From Leptasterias polaris (taxonomy: Eukaryota > Echinodermata > Asteroidea > Forcipulatida > Asteriidae): DNA of 64,000 bases. The position numbers and the translations under genes were made by a program. Position 1 is the stretch's first letter; every line of letters starts with the position of its first letter. Under the pieces are notes generated by a model that worked only from the letters and a program-made list of their open reading frames with translations, did not search any database and was not told the DNA's origin. This document shows, in pieces, positions 11,021 through 22,357 of this stretch. The stretch covers positions 186,001 to 250,000 of the forward strand of contig JAZGTN010000190.1 in assembly GCA_037783415.1 (NCBI GenBank). The letters are read 5' to 3'.

Positions 11021-11846
11021 TATATAATCAACACTCTTTCAGCCGGTTTTCACCTAACCTTGTCATTAAAATAGAACGCGTGCTGATAAACTAACGATGT
11101 CCGATCACTTTAGCATTGCATGACTTATCACATTGACTATTTATTACGCCGAGGTGAAGTACTGACTCGATTGAGTAATCTATATTGCATTATAACAACA
11201 GCACATAGCAGTTCCTGAAACCAGTTAAATATTAATTTACCGGTTGAGAGAAGTGAACGCGTCCTCCCCTTGAAAATGTTAACTACCTGTCCACTTGTGA
11301 AGCAGAAAATGACCATCAAGGTTTATAAAGTGGTCAAATTGTATCTAAAAATACCTCCACTTTATCCTGCGTTATTTTATAAAAGGCAGAGTTAATTGCT
11401 CTCTTCGCGCGCGGCGATTCAAGCATCTGTAAAACAACCTCATAAAGGTCACAAAATAAGATTTTAAAATAAATGCGGTGTCTTTGAAGTGATTGACACG
11501 GCAGTTCCTATGTAAACTCACGAATGTATAATTGATGTATTTGTACGCGGAGAGCGTGGAAAGCTAATTGCTCGTCTTACTATCGCGTTAAAAATGTGCA
11601 ATATTGTTCTCTGCTTTCCTGCGATTGATCTGTTTGTCAAGAGGAGATATTTGTCTCATTTGATCACAAACAGTGTCTGTCTAGGATCGTATTTGCATAG
11701 AGGCAGTTCAAACACTGCCTATGTGTGTGTGTGCTCATATTCGGTACCTTATGGAGACCAAGGACAAAACAAAACGGGAAAATAAAAGGTCTCCATGAGG
11801 GAATTCTAAATACTGGGGTGCTCCACAAGATAAGTTGTGTACAAAG
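11021..11846. other. Non-genic stretch
   Basis: No coding frame with family features is seen on either strand and no repeat is recognised. Confidence 0.4.
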
Positions 11847-11848
11847 TA

Positions 11849-12763
11849 TATAGGGTCATTCCGTGCCAAATCACCTAAAATTCTGAAAAGTTGGGCAGGC
11901 TCCGTCTCAGATTTGTCTATATTTTTTTTCAAACATTCCCCTATGGGTGCCATGAACACACACCACATTTTAGAAACCTACTTAAAAAGGTTGTTTCTTG
12001 GCATTTTTACAGCCGGACCCACATTCAGACTCCTGCCAAATACCCATCAAAGGTGTGATTAGTCTATCCTTATACCAGGTCACACACATATACACCTAGT
12101 TTATAACTAAATGCAATACAAAAGCAATCGGACATTTCACTTAGGCACGCCAGATTGTTTTCCCACGTACTTTTTGACACCGCGCATGCGCACTTACTTA
12201 CTCCTGAATAATCCATGAATATTAATGAGGTTAGGGCTAGGGTTAAGGTTAGGGTTAGGGTTAGGGTTAGGGTTAGGGTTAGGGTTAGGGTCAGGGTTAT
12301 GATTTTGAATGTCTCCTTTTCTCGGTTCAAATATACATGATAATACACTACACGCGTACACAGCGTCCACTTACAGGCGGGTGTCAGAAAGGTCGTAGGA
12401 AAAACATATCGCCTTAGGCACTATGGGGTCTCAAAATGACGAAAAATCATTCCGCGGGCTAATATGTCAGTTTTTAAGACCTAGGCCTATGCCTTCATAT
12501 AAACATATCCTATGCTACTTTTGACAGTAGATTCAGTTGATGGGGGTACCAGGTACTCTGTATATTAATTTGCAGTTACATACAATTATGTAGGGGCGGG
12601 GCTTAAATTTTTTAGGGGGATTATATCTCAGAAATTTTAAGGAGTTGGATTCTAAAATTTGGTGTGTGTTCATGAAACCCATAGGGGAATGTTTGAACAA
12701 TTTGTAGAATCTGAAACGGAGCTTGCCAACCCACCAGGTGAGTTGGCACAGAATGACCCTATA
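11849..12763. mobile_element. ~915-bp inverted-repeat element carrying a telomere-like array
   Basis: The ends are TATAGGGTCATTCCGTGCCA (left) and the inverted GGCACAGAATGACCCTATA (right). Homology continues inward for about 130 bp on each side, including matching blocks TTCAAACATTCCCCTATGGG and CCCATAGGGGAATGTTTGAA. The interior has no transposase and contains the TTAGGG array at 12229-12298. Short ORFs across the arms are by-products of the repeats. Confidence 0.7.
12229..12298 (+). repeat. Interstitial TTAGGG telomeric array, ~10 units
   Basis: About 70 bp of GGTTAG units, eight or so perfect and in register, edged by degenerate units (GGGCTAGGG, AAGGTTAGG, GGGTCAGGG). TTAGGG is the canonical telomere repeat of deuterostomes, so this is an interstitial telomeric sequence and not a chromosome end. 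It forces an artefactual LTLTLT reading frame on the minus strand. Confidence 0.9.
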
Positions 12764-14835
12764 GGGAGGATGTCAAGTACAAGGCCAAAGGAAAGAACAA
12801 CAGAATGCTCGACAAGAATGCATTTTTTGAAAACGTGTGGGTAGGAACACACAAACAAACCAGTAAACTATAACAAAAAGGGCAATAATTTATCAGCTTC
12901 CCCGACCATACTTAAGTCGTCGTGCATCCTGCTTTAGTATATCTATCCCAGACCTTGCCCTTACCAGCTGCATGAATTCAATGCTTGGACCGAAGTTTCA
13001 TTTACACTGCCATCTCCCTATGAAACAGTCTTCCAGACCCTGTTGTTGGTAACATTACTAATGATTAAAAAACATTTTGACTAATTTGAAAAACTAGCAA
13101 ACTAACTTCTTATTTTGCAAAGAATAATTAAAAAACAAATTAATACTAATTTCGTGATGATAAACTGTTAATTTACCACTGCAATTAGTCATTTGGAAAT
13201 CTACCAATTGAAATTCACATTACCTATTGGTTGACTATTATGTATTCGTGAAAGTCTACTAATCTTGAGTTAGTCAACAGCCTGAAGTTTTTGTCGTTAA
13301 AAGTTCGCGCGCTTTTCAACTCTGTTCTTTCTGTGTTAACGTGTAAACTAGGGTGGTGGCTCGCTGCTGAAATTAATATGGGCAAAAAATCTCATTGACT
13401 TGTATGGTCCGGTCAAGGGTATTGAATGGTTCTACATGTATATATATTGGGCAACCTTCTAACTGTACAGGACCATTAGGACTCTGGTAAGTACGGGAAC
13501 TATCATATTGAACAATTGTGAGTGACCACTGAAGAAAATAGCAAGACTAAATAATACATTATTTGACTGATATATTGTTTTTTGGAGTAAGACTAACAAC
13601 GTTTTAAAGATTGCTAATTAAATGTTGTGAATTACTAATCTTGCGAACAACTAGTAAAAGTAAACCATTTTCAAAGACTAAATAGTCTTTTGTTAATGTA
13701 TTGACTAATCTTTCGAATGGATACGAAACCAATATTCGTAAAATTAAACCAGGTGAAGGACTTTTGTCAATTGACCTAGTTGTGTTTTCAGTGAAGGGAT
13801 TAAGTCCTTCAAATCCAGTGTGCGTGAAAACCTTCTTCTTACGTTAATCAGCAGAGTGTTTCATGGACACCATACATCTGTGTTGTCTGTTGTACCTGCC
13901 TAGCAACTCTGAGTTACAGTGAACCATTTGATTAGCCCATCAAATGTCTCCTTCTTTTAACAGCATTCAGTCTAATTAAATTTTCATTCTGCTCAATGAC
14001 AATGTGTGATGGGCTGTCGTTCACAATTGCTCATTACAAATAAATAAATAAATAAAACAGGGTCCTCGGTTGAGGTGCAAATGAGGATTAAAGGTTTTAG
14101 CTTGCGTGGGAGCGGCAACGTCAAACTTCAAAGGATGCGTTTTGCAATAACATGTCGCTTTATCACTCTATACCAAATGGCTATCGCATACAGATCACTT
14201 CACCTGCAGAAAGCCCCCCACCTCATTTAAAGCACATAAACCTGCATACGGAGCACATCTAAAGAAGCATTTACCATGATATCCATCCTATAACAGGAGA
14301 CTAATTTCAACAAAAACTCGTACCTTCGCATTTCTTTTGATAAACCCGTAGCCTTTTTTAAATCGTAACTGGACTGTATACATACAATATCGGCATCTTA
14401 ACATGTCCGAATGAATATAGTCAATCTATCTCAGGCTGCTCGCGGAGTGAAATTCCCCGAGTAGAGGTGCAAGACTAAATCATGTTCCTTTATTGCACAT
14501 AAATGTAGCGTAGACTGAATTTCGACCGGGTGAGACAGTCAGCTTATAGTCGCCATGACGCGATGAACCTTCGTAACTCCACTCCACTTACTCCCTTGAG
14601 TTTAGCTCGAGTGCAATTACAATGTTATCTTCGAGTTACAATCCACCCACTTGACGTAACGGAATTTTGTTACTTATGTGCTGATCTACTAAGAAGTGGT
14701 GCGTGCTAAGTAAACTTAGTAAATCTGCGTTGGGCAGAACTCGTCTGCGCAACTCCATCAAAAATAGTGTTGCCTGAGACCTAAAATGTAGCAGATCTAA
14801 AAAGTCAAATAATAAACCACAAGGGAAACTGACAG
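12764..14835. other. Long non-genic stretch with degenerate GACTAAT words
   Basis: No gene is supported. From about 13040 to 13740, words such as GACTAAT, CTAATCTT and AACTAG occur repeatedly on both strands with no clear period. This could be an old satellite or subterminal repeats of a decayed element. A microsatellite AAATAAATAAATAAAT lies near 14040. The rest is unremarkable. Confidence 0.4.
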
Positions 14836-14839
14836 GGTG

Positions 14840-14965
14840 ACTTTTAAATGAGTTGGGGTTGAACACAAAATAATACAAAATTAGTAGAGCGGGATTTGAA
14901 CCAACGAAAAGAGGGAGGCCACCATTATTATATAGCTCAGTTTGTAGAGCAAATAATTGACATTA
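14840..14965 (-). repeat. tRNA-derived SINE head, minus strand (GAGC...CAAATCCCGC type)
   Basis: On the minus strand, B box TTGGTTCAAATCCCGCTCTA is followed by a body ending in TTGTGTTCAACCCCAACTC. The same head and body appear on the plus strand near 32266-32345 and 32538-32630, so this is a third tRNA-derived family in the window. Confidence 0.55.
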
Positions 14966-14999
14966 CCGTCAGTTGGGCAACATTCTTAGTTCACCGAAA

Positions 15000-15198
15000 C
15001 GGATAAAAACATATATATATTTTCACTGTTTTCAAACATCGTATTTTATCACGCGTGATAAAGACTAATTGTTTAACTCATTATAGCATTTCAAGCAAAA
15101 CTATTTCGAGGGAACATCTTTATACCATGTAAGTTATGTGCAAATCTGTGAAAGTTTATATTTTAAAACTTACCAATGTTGTTCACACCCTTTAAACT
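15000..15198. mobile_element. Half copy of TTAA MITE family 3
   Basis: The sequence from TTTTCACTGTTTTCAAACATCG to CCAATGTTGTTCACACCCTTTAAA matches, in reverse orientation, the first half of the full copy at 59335-59690. That includes the TTTAAA end. The other half is missing. Confidence 0.6.
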
Positions 15199-15307
15199 TC
15201 GTAAATAGTTAGATCCCAATCACCTTAGTCGAATCCACCCAAAAAGTCAAAATTATTTTTTTATCGATTTTTCAGGTTTTTGGCCCTTCGTGAAATTGCT
15301 GACGATA

Positions 15308-15412
15308 TGGTAAAGTATCTTGCTCAAGGACACAAGTGCCCACACTCTGCTGATCGGAAATACCAGAGCTTGAGTCCGGTGCTCCCAACCGCCCGGCCAC
15401 GACACGCCACAA
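15308..15412 (-). repeat. tRNA-Leu-like SINE head fragment, minus strand
   Basis: On the minus strand it reads GGCGTGTCGTGGCCGGGCGG, then ACTCAAGCTCTGGTATTTCC. The B box region is deleted (AGCAGAGTGTGGGCACTTGT), so the head is broken between variable arm and T arm. It is followed by a short remnant of the body. Confidence 0.65.
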
Positions 15413-16780
15413 TGGATCCGTAAAACACAGACCAGTGGCGCCTAAAGTTTAACTCGTCTGAAAGATGTTCGTGCCTTCAGCGTGTTCCATTTTAGCAAAT
15501 CACTACAACCAGGGAAGCTACTTGTGTGGAGTCCTTTAAATCGAAACATCGTAGGATACAGCTGTCTTCAATTCTAAGGGAGGGGCTTATCGAAAGGGGA
15601 GGGGGGGGGGGGGCACTGGTCTACAATCCCGGCCAAATTGCTTAGGCCAGGTGACACTAAACATACCCTCCCCCATTCATCCACCCCCCGCTCAATGTTG
15701 TTAGGAGCGCAGACCTTGCAATGAGAGCCACCATTGAACGCGGGCCGGGGGCGGGGGCCCGACGAGACATGGCCGGGATTGTAGGTTTCGTGCTCGCGGG
15801 TCTTTTTAGTTTATTAACAAACATCTGACAACGACTCCATACTCCAAAAATGTTTAAATGGATTCAGCAAAAAAGTTGAGTCAAAGTAAAAGAGAGTGTT
15901 GACAGTTTGGTTTAAAAATAACTGCTATATATATACTGAAAACTACAGGGACAGACTCTGGAGTCCGGGTCAAAGATTGCCTGACCCATTTATGGTCAGG
16001 CTGACCTTGAAACGGGTTGAAACATTAATGAGATTTTTACAAGAATTCTGGGTCAATTTGACAACTTGTTTATCAATTTTGGTGAACAGAAATCAGTTTT
16101 TCCTTTGCCTTCTCCACAAACAAAAATCGACATTACTGAATTCGATGATATTATGTGTTATGAAACTTTGGGAATAAATTGACTCTTCCAAAACAAACGA
16201 TAAATAATATTTTGAATATTTGATCCACGAACCACCATTCTCAATTTCTGACACCTGCATTCCTAACCGCACGCTCGGCAGCAACATCACGAAGTGCCAA
16301 AACGTCCCCTGCAGCAAAAATTATATGTTTGAAGAAAACCGCGTGTGAAGAGAAGCTAATTTTGAAATCAATCATTGGTTGGAAGACTGTTCGCCTTTTA
16401 ATCTTTAAAATGTTGCATATCAGGGGAGTGGAGATCTTAAATCAAACAAATCTATTTTGATTTGTTCACAATGTATTTAATAAATGAGTAGTTGTGTAGT
16501 TAACAACATTGTCTTTTCGCAAAACTGTTCAAATGTGGTTTGTTTGCAGCGCGTCACGTCAAAACATTTTGGCTGTTCGTGAAAACAGGAGATCAACGTG
16601 TTTGAAACTTAGTGAAAACGCAAAAGCCGGAGCATTCATGTTTGGCACTGTGCCGGCTGTTTAATCAACTCGGTCACGTATAACTTATACGCAGTGACAA
16701 AATGATTGTGGGCACTTCGTGATCATTTAATTCAAGGCTCTCAGGTCTTTTGCCGCCAATCAATTCAACATATTTAAGAA
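15413..16780. other. Non-genic stretch
   Basis: No gene is recognised. A G13 run lies at 15601-15613 and a GC-rich island at about 15700-15790. The 93-codon plus-strand frame at 15896-16177 has no family features, and the opposite strand is also open there. Confidence 0.4.
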
Positions 16781-16784
16781 ACTA

Positions 16785-17035
16785 GGTTATTTTTGAGACC
16801 TACAACTACGTAAAGTGTCAGACACTGGTCAACTTAATCGAAACCACAAAAAACAAGACAAATTGAATTTTCCCACCGACTTAGTAGGTTTTTGGCATAT
16901 CTAGGACACTTAATTCCAGTTTCTTAGTTTGTTGTTAACGTTAATCAACTTAATCAGCATAATTACTGTATGATTTTGAGACCTTCAACTTCGTAAACTT
17001 TGGATACTGATCAACTAAATCGAAACCACCCCGAA
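16785..17035 (+). repeat. Imperfect ~185-bp spaced duplication
   Basis: TTTTGAGACCTACAACTACG...CTGGTCAACTTAATCGAAACCAC near 16790-16848 recurs as TTTTGAGACCTTCAACTTCG...CTGATCAACTAAATCGAAACCAC at about 16973-17030. It appears to be a local duplication or two units of a repeat. Confidence 0.5.
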
Positions 17036-17148
17036 AAAGAAAAGGCAAATAAAGCTTTTTTGTCATACTCTTGGCACTTCGTGATAACACTGACGATCTG
17101 TTTGGAAGAATGTGGTCGTACTTTGTGGTGGGTTAAAGGGAAAGTATC

Positions 17149-17488
17149 GTTAAAGGGAAGGTATCGTTTGGTAATCACTCTTAAAACAGCTTTCGATAGT
17201 ATAAAGCATTTTGAGAAACATTTCACTTCGAAATATAATTTTTGTTTATGCCCAACAATTTGAATCTGAGAAACCCTACTGTCACAAATGTTTCTCAGTT
17301 TGTGTATTCCTATATAGATTATTCTTCCGGTGTAGACATTTCTCTCCGGTTTTTCAGCCAAATCTCAAAATCGCTATCACCTTTTGAAACGAAATGTTCA
17401 CATGTTAGTTTTATTGTATATATCTACATTTACATAAGATTAACAAAATAGAACAGTTCCAAAAACCACAGGTATACTTTGCCATTAA
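17149..17488 (+). mobile_element. TTAA MITE family 2, full-length copy
   Basis: Left end TTAAAGGGAAGGTATCGTTT and right end GGTATACTTTGCCATTAA show the TTAA-flanked form. Internal landmarks are TCGATAGTATAAAGCATTTT, GAGAAAC/GTTTCTCAG palindromic words, CTTCCGGTGTAGACATTT and CAAAATAGAACAGTTCC. A partial left end repeats just upstream (17133-17146). Other copies lie at 19888, 24117, 51060, 60349, 62221 and 62950. TTAA target sites are typical of piggyBac and Kolobok types; which one drives this family is unknown. Confidence 0.75.
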
Positions 17489-17985
17489 AGTCAATGTGTT
17501 ACACCCACGCCGCCTTAACTCCACGAACTTTTGCTTCGACTTTCCCCTCTAATAAAACCAACACAGATTAGTACACCCCTCGAGGCCCAAGTACCCCCAT
17601 TTCCAGCGCCTCGAAGACATTCTGTCTATCTAGAAAGCTGCTGTTGGTTATATTACACCACACAGAGTGTCTAAATCGCCCGGAGTGGATGACATTTGGT
17701 TAATCGGATTGGCGATTCGGCAGGCTACGGAAAGGCAGAAATAAAAGACGGAGCACCGATACGGGCAAAACATCATGTATAAATACACTCGGAGCATCGA
17801 CACTCACGGTATGCACCGTAAACCGCTTAAAGAGACAAATCATCCATACACATTTTTAAGTCTTGTTCTCTAGGGGTTTCAAATCAAAAGCTCTATACGT
17901 ATATCTTGGTTCAGAGACCTTACAAGTTTGGGTCATGTATGATCTTAGTTTGGTCACTATTTTCTGAGCAAGGATATGATTTTAG
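17489..17985. other. Non-genic stretch
   Basis: Nothing recognised. It ends where the 64-bp satellite begins. Confidence 0.4.
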
Positions 17986-17989
17986 ACGA

Positions 17990-18500
17990 GTCGTTAATAC
18001 ATTTTCCTAGCCAGGTCATTATTTTCTAAGCAAATTCATATTTGATTTAAACCGGGTCACATTATTTTCCTAGCCGGGTAATTATTTTTTTTTAATTTAG
18101 CTGATATCCGATCCTTGCCGGCTCACTATTTTACAAGCCGGGAACATTATTTTATAATCAAATTCATTTCTGATCCTATCTGGGTCACCATTTTTTTTTA
18201 CTAGCCGGGTCAATGTTTTGTTATTAAGCTGATATCTGATCCTAGCGCGGGTCACTAGTTTTCCTAGCCGGGTAATTATTTTGTAATTAAGCTGATATCC
18301 GATCCAAACGCGTGTCATTATTTTTACAAGTCGGGTCATTAATTTATAATCAAATTCATTTCTGATTCTATCTGGGTCACGATTTTTTAAACTAGCCGGG
18401 TCATTGTTTTGTTATTAAGCTAATATCTGATCCTAGCCGGGTCACTGCTTTCCTTAGCCTGGTCAATATTTTCTAATTAAATCCATATCCGACCCCAGTA
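17990..18500 (+). repeat. Satellite with ~64-bp dimeric unit, about 8 copies
   Basis: Each unit has two GCCGGGTCA-like boxes about 23 and 41 bp apart, separated by TTATTTTCTAATTAA and CTGATATCTGATCCTAG phrases. Box-to-box spacings of 61-67 bp repeat across the array. Divergence is moderate, so it is not freshly homogenised. The minus-strand ORF across it is an artefact. Confidence 0.75.
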
Positions 18501-18849
18501 GGTCAATACTTTCTGACTTGTGTAATTTGTCAATTGGGACCCATTTTAAAGCACATTTCTGTTTCCTTGATATCAACATAAATGGACAAAACATGTCCCA
18601 ACAATCTTGAATATGCGACTAATTTGCATGGTTTGCAGATTCATTGTTTGCAAACATAATTAACGTTATAGACTAGCTTGATTCAAATAATGTAATCATG
18701 CAGCCAGTAACAACAGTATTTCAACAATTTTCTAAAAAGTTCACTGCAGTATCGCAATAAAGTAACATCTACGGTTACAATCAGAAACAATTTTCAAAAC
18801 ACTTTTCAAATCTCAATTCTAAGAGATGATAAACACAAGAAGCATCACT

Positions 18850-19440
18850 TTTGCCAATATTTCTGATATTCTGCTGTTAAAGAATTGAACATGTTGTACC
18901 TTATATTGATTCAAAGAGAGTAAACGAGCCTGAAGCAGTGATGTCTCATCATTGCCAATATTATACATTTTCTTGGTTCAAATATAGTAAACAAACCAGA
19001 AGCAATGATTTCTCATCAATCCCAATGATACACCTTATATTGATTCAAATAGCGCAAACAAAACCGAAGCAGAAATGTTCACATGGTTGCCAATGTTGTA
19101 CCTTATCTTAATTCAAAGAAAACACATAAACCTGGTCAACAATATTCATATCATGCTAATGTTTTACTTTATCAAGTTTCAAATACAAACCTGAGTATTC
19201 TGATCGTTGCCAATGTTGTACCTTCTACTGATTCAAAGAAAACACGCAAACCGTGTGTTCAAATCATTGCCAATGTGGTACTTTATCTTTATTCCAAGAG
19301 AGTAGACAAATCTGAATATTCACATCGTTGCCAATGTTACTTATCTTGGCTCGAAGAAAACACGCAAACCTGATTTTCACATCATTGCCAATGTTGTACT
19401 CTATCTTTATTCAAAGAGAGTAAACAAACCCAGGTGGAAA
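18850..19440 (+). repeat. ~57-70-bp tandem repeat, array A
   Basis: About nine units follow the consensus TTGCCAATGTTGTACCTTAT then CTTGATTCAAAGAGAGTAAA then CAAACCTGAAGCA with a variable tail. TTGCCAAT boxes fall near 18852, 18951, 19086, 19206, 19265, 19326 and 19383. The same repeat in opposite orientation forms array B at 25515-26165. Divergence is high in the first units. Confidence 0.8.
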
Positions 19441-19887
19441 TTGTAGACGCATGATCAGCACATTATCTTTAATCTGGTGGTCACGCCTGTTAACCAATGC
19501 ACTGTATCAAACCATCTGCATCTCATCCGCTTGCTCCTTTCTATCCGACGCCGCAGGTCATGTCGTGAGTGAACAGCCGTTCCAAGCAAAGAAACATCCC
19601 TAGGGAGAAATCCATTTCTTTAATAGTACTACCGGGAACAGCGCAGAACGTGCAGTGTAGCGGGAACGTGGCTGGCTGTTGATTGCGCTGAGTTCGCCTT
19701 TGTTTTTGAGCCTGTCATTAACATTCACAATGCACTAGACATTAGCTCAGATACACTGCAATTACCATACTCCACAATTATCTCCAACAATGTGTTATTG
19801 AGGTAAGCACTTAAACATACTTGCTTGACATCACAAATTAGTACAGTCATTACTCGTTATAAAGAACACTTTTATAAGAGGTTCTGC
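19441..19887. other. Non-genic stretch
   Basis: Nothing recognised between array A and the next MITE. Confidence 0.4.
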
Positions 19888-20163
19888 TTTAAAGGGCCTC
19901 TATTCGTAAAAAGCATTTTGAGAAACATTTCACCTTGAAGTAATTCGGTTACGTAAACAAATTGCAGATTTTATGTCCCAAGATTAGAATCTGAAAAAAA
20001 TATTTATGTAAGAAACGCTTCTCAAATTGTGTATTCCAAAGTAAGTTTTATTCTTCCTGCGTGGACATTTGTACAGGTTAGTTTTATTGCATGTAACTAC
20101 GTGTATATAACATTGTAACAATCGAACGGTTCCAAAAACAAAATGTATACTTTGCCTTTAAAG
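19888..20163 (+). mobile_element. TTAA MITE family 2, internally deleted copy
   Basis: It runs from TTTAAAGGGCCTCTATTCGT to GTATACTTTGCCTTTAAA and so keeps both TTAA-type ends. The left part of the interior (GTTTGGTAATCACTC region) is missing. It shares the AAAAGCATTTTGAGAAACAT and CTTCCTGCGTGGACATTTGT landmarks with other family members. Confidence 0.7.
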
Positions 20164-20284
20164 AGTACACGATAAAGTCCCAAATCTCATGTGTGCTGTG
20201 TGGCTCTTTGCTTTGCTTTCTTCTAATAACAGAGTTTAAAGCGACTTTTAATCCGTGTTAAGTTTTAAAATGGCATCAATGATG

Positions 20285-20605
20285 GAGATATTTAAAACAC
20301 AGGTGTCACATTGGTGAGTGTCAAAGACCAGTATCCACACATGATGTGACCCAATATATATATATATGAAATAACAAACCTGTGGAAGTTTAAGCTCTAT
20401 CGGTAATTAAGGAAACGAGACAAAAAAAAACCTGGAAAAATCCTTAAATATGTTTACTGTTTTTAAACGAGATCAACACAACTGCTTTACTCATTTCTCA
20501 AAAACTATAGCAGTTCAAGCAGAACTCTTTCAAAGAGAGTATCCCACCATGATCATCTTTGTACCTTATAAGTTATGCTTGAATCAGTGGACATTTAATT
20601 GTTTA
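20285..20605. mobile_element. TTAA MITE family 3, partial copy
   Basis: It contains GTGTCACATTGGTGAGTGTC, AAAGACCAGTATCCACACAT and GATGTGACCCAATATATA, then the TTACTCATTTCTCAAAAACT and ACCTTATAAGTTATGC landmarks of family 3. The right end is lost where the family 1 copy begins at about 20614. Confidence 0.6.
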
Positions 20606-20610
20606 CTCCT

Positions 20611-20998
20611 ATTAAGGCACTGAACATGTTTGGTAATTATCAAAGACCAGTATTGTCACTCGGTGTATCCCAACATTTTTATTATGCATACAATAACATA
20701 CCCGTGAAAATTTGGGCTGAATCGGTCATCGAAGTTGCAAGAAAATAAAGAAAGAAAAAACACCCTTGTTGCACAATTTTGTGTGCTTTCAGATGCTAAT
20801 AAAAGGCTTCATGCATGAAGTCTTTTATTATTTTAGGTAGAAGTTACCTCTTTCTCAAAAACTACGTTACTTCAGAGGGAGTGGTTTCTCACAATGTTTT
20901 ATACTATCAACAGCTCTCCGTTGCTGGTTACCAATTAAGTTTTTATGCTAATATATATTTTGAGTAATTACCAAACGTGTTCAGTGCCTTTAATGTAA
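20611..20998 (-). mobile_element. TTAA MITE family 1, full-length copy
   Basis: Ends are TTAAGGCACTGAACATGTTT and ACGTGTTCAGTGCCTTTAA. Landmarks inside are ACACCCTTGTTGCACAATTT, GTGCTTTCAGATGC, CTCAAAAACTACGTTACTTC and CAACAGCTCTCCGTTGCTGG. It is in the opposite orientation to the copy at 32755-33146. A palindrome GGCTTCATGCATGAAG lies in the middle. No coding capacity. Recalled as abundant in sea star genomes. Confidence 0.8.
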
Positions 20999-21550
20999 AA
21001 CCAACTCTTAAACATGATAATTTAAAACTGAAAAAAAAATTAATAAAAATGAATCGGCTCCCCTTAGAGTTTGTTACCAATTGACATCATCCAAACAGAA
21101 ACTGTAACACAACTCGGTAGGTCAATGACTTTTATATTAACACTGGTAGTGTATACCTATGCCCACAAGGTGTACAGTCCGCGACCAAATTAACCCTTAT
21201 CCGCGGGGAACTTTGTGAAAATAGTCATAATTGACTAGTTGGTGACAAATTAGAAATGTCATAATTGCAGAGGGGTAATTTACGCAGCCCATGGCACGAG
21301 TTACCACAGTCTCTAATTTCTGATTTCCGTTAACTTGTAATTACCAGTTGCTGTTCTCTCTGTTCCTGTCACCCCAAGACAACCCCATCCTACATCGTGT
21401 TACATATTGTTCTCAAAAGTCAAGGGATATAATTGATCCCTTAAGACACAACGAAGATCTACTGCAAGATGCCTATGGTATGGAGTGATTTCTCTTGTTT
21501 CGGCTAATTTCGCAGAGGCTGCTCTACTTTTAGTTGAAACTTGTCAACAC
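20999..21550. other. Non-genic stretch
   Basis: No gene or repeat is recognised. Confidence 0.4.
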
Positions 21551-21850
21551 GCACAAATATTACACGTTTACCACTGAACGGGGTATGATAAAGTATTTTT
21601 ATATAATTCTCCCGGAAAAACCCAAAGTTCCTGAACTCAAACTTGATTAAATTGTTAGTGTTATTTTTGTTGTAGATTCAGCAAAACAACCAACACAGCA
21701 CTTTAGTTGGACCGTATCAAAACGTCAAAATATCACATGTTAACAACTGAACAGTGTTTGTTACATGTATTTTAACAATTCCCCTGGTCAAACACAATAA
21801 GTTCCTCAATTCATACTTGATTAAATTGTTTTTTTGGTAGTAGTTGTTGT
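21551..21850 (+). repeat. Imperfect tandem duplication, ~172-bp period
   Basis: Bases 21552-21675 and 21725-21848 align with gaps. Shared blocks are AAAATAT(T/C)ACA(C/T)GTT, ACCACTGAAC/ACAACTGAAC, AGTTCCT(G/C)AA and ACTTGATTAAATTGTT. Both end in a TTGTTGT run. Confidence 0.6.
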
Positions 21851-21964
21851 TCTTGTTGTTATTTTGTTGTTGTTGTCCAACTCTCTTCGTTTCAACTCCT
21901 CGGGCGTGTGCAGCACCGGCAGCCAAGTGCACCGGTTGCTTATCAATTATCACATCAACAATAA

Positions 21965-22245
21965 GAAGTCGACTTACCAAGATAGTTCATCTCGACATGT
22001 CGACTTACTAAAACTACTATGTCGACTTACCATGAAAGTACATATCTACAAGTCGACTTACTAAAACAAAGATGTCGACTTAATACCGTGGTAGTTCATC
22101 TCAACGTCGACATACTAACACCGGTATGTCGAAGTAAATATAGATGAGGTGTCGACTTGTCCTGACTACTAATCTCGCCGAGATGACTTTCTAAAACTAA
22201 TATGGTAAGTCGACTTTGTATTCAGTAAAGTCGTCTTGGTTGATA
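21965..22245 (+). repeat. GTCGACTTAC-rich short tandem array
   Basis: Eight or so GTCGACTT boxes are spaced about 25-45 bp, alternating with AAAACTA and AGTTCATCTCGACA phrases. The last part inverts (GGTAAGTCGACTTTG). The type is widespread in marine invertebrate genomes as I recall it; function unknown. Confidence 0.65.
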
Positions 22246-22357
22246 AATTATCACAACCGGGTCCACTCAGGATCAACAAGTTTTATTTATGAGCAGATTA
22301 TCACAAGTAAAATTATTCCGTAAAACAAGCCGACTTGGCAAGATAACTTATTTAATA

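Noticed and set aside
12070..12348. Minus-strand ORF with (LT)n
   Set aside because: It is the translation of the interstitial TTAGGG array.
12659..12858. Small ORFs on both strands at 12.7 kb
   Set aside because: They overlap the inverted terminal repeat of the 11849-12763 element, and the same peptide words appear in the opposite arm.
17011..17361. Minus-strand ORF of 116 codons
   Set aside because: It lies mostly across a TTAA MITE copy, and the corresponding frame is interrupted in other copies of the family.
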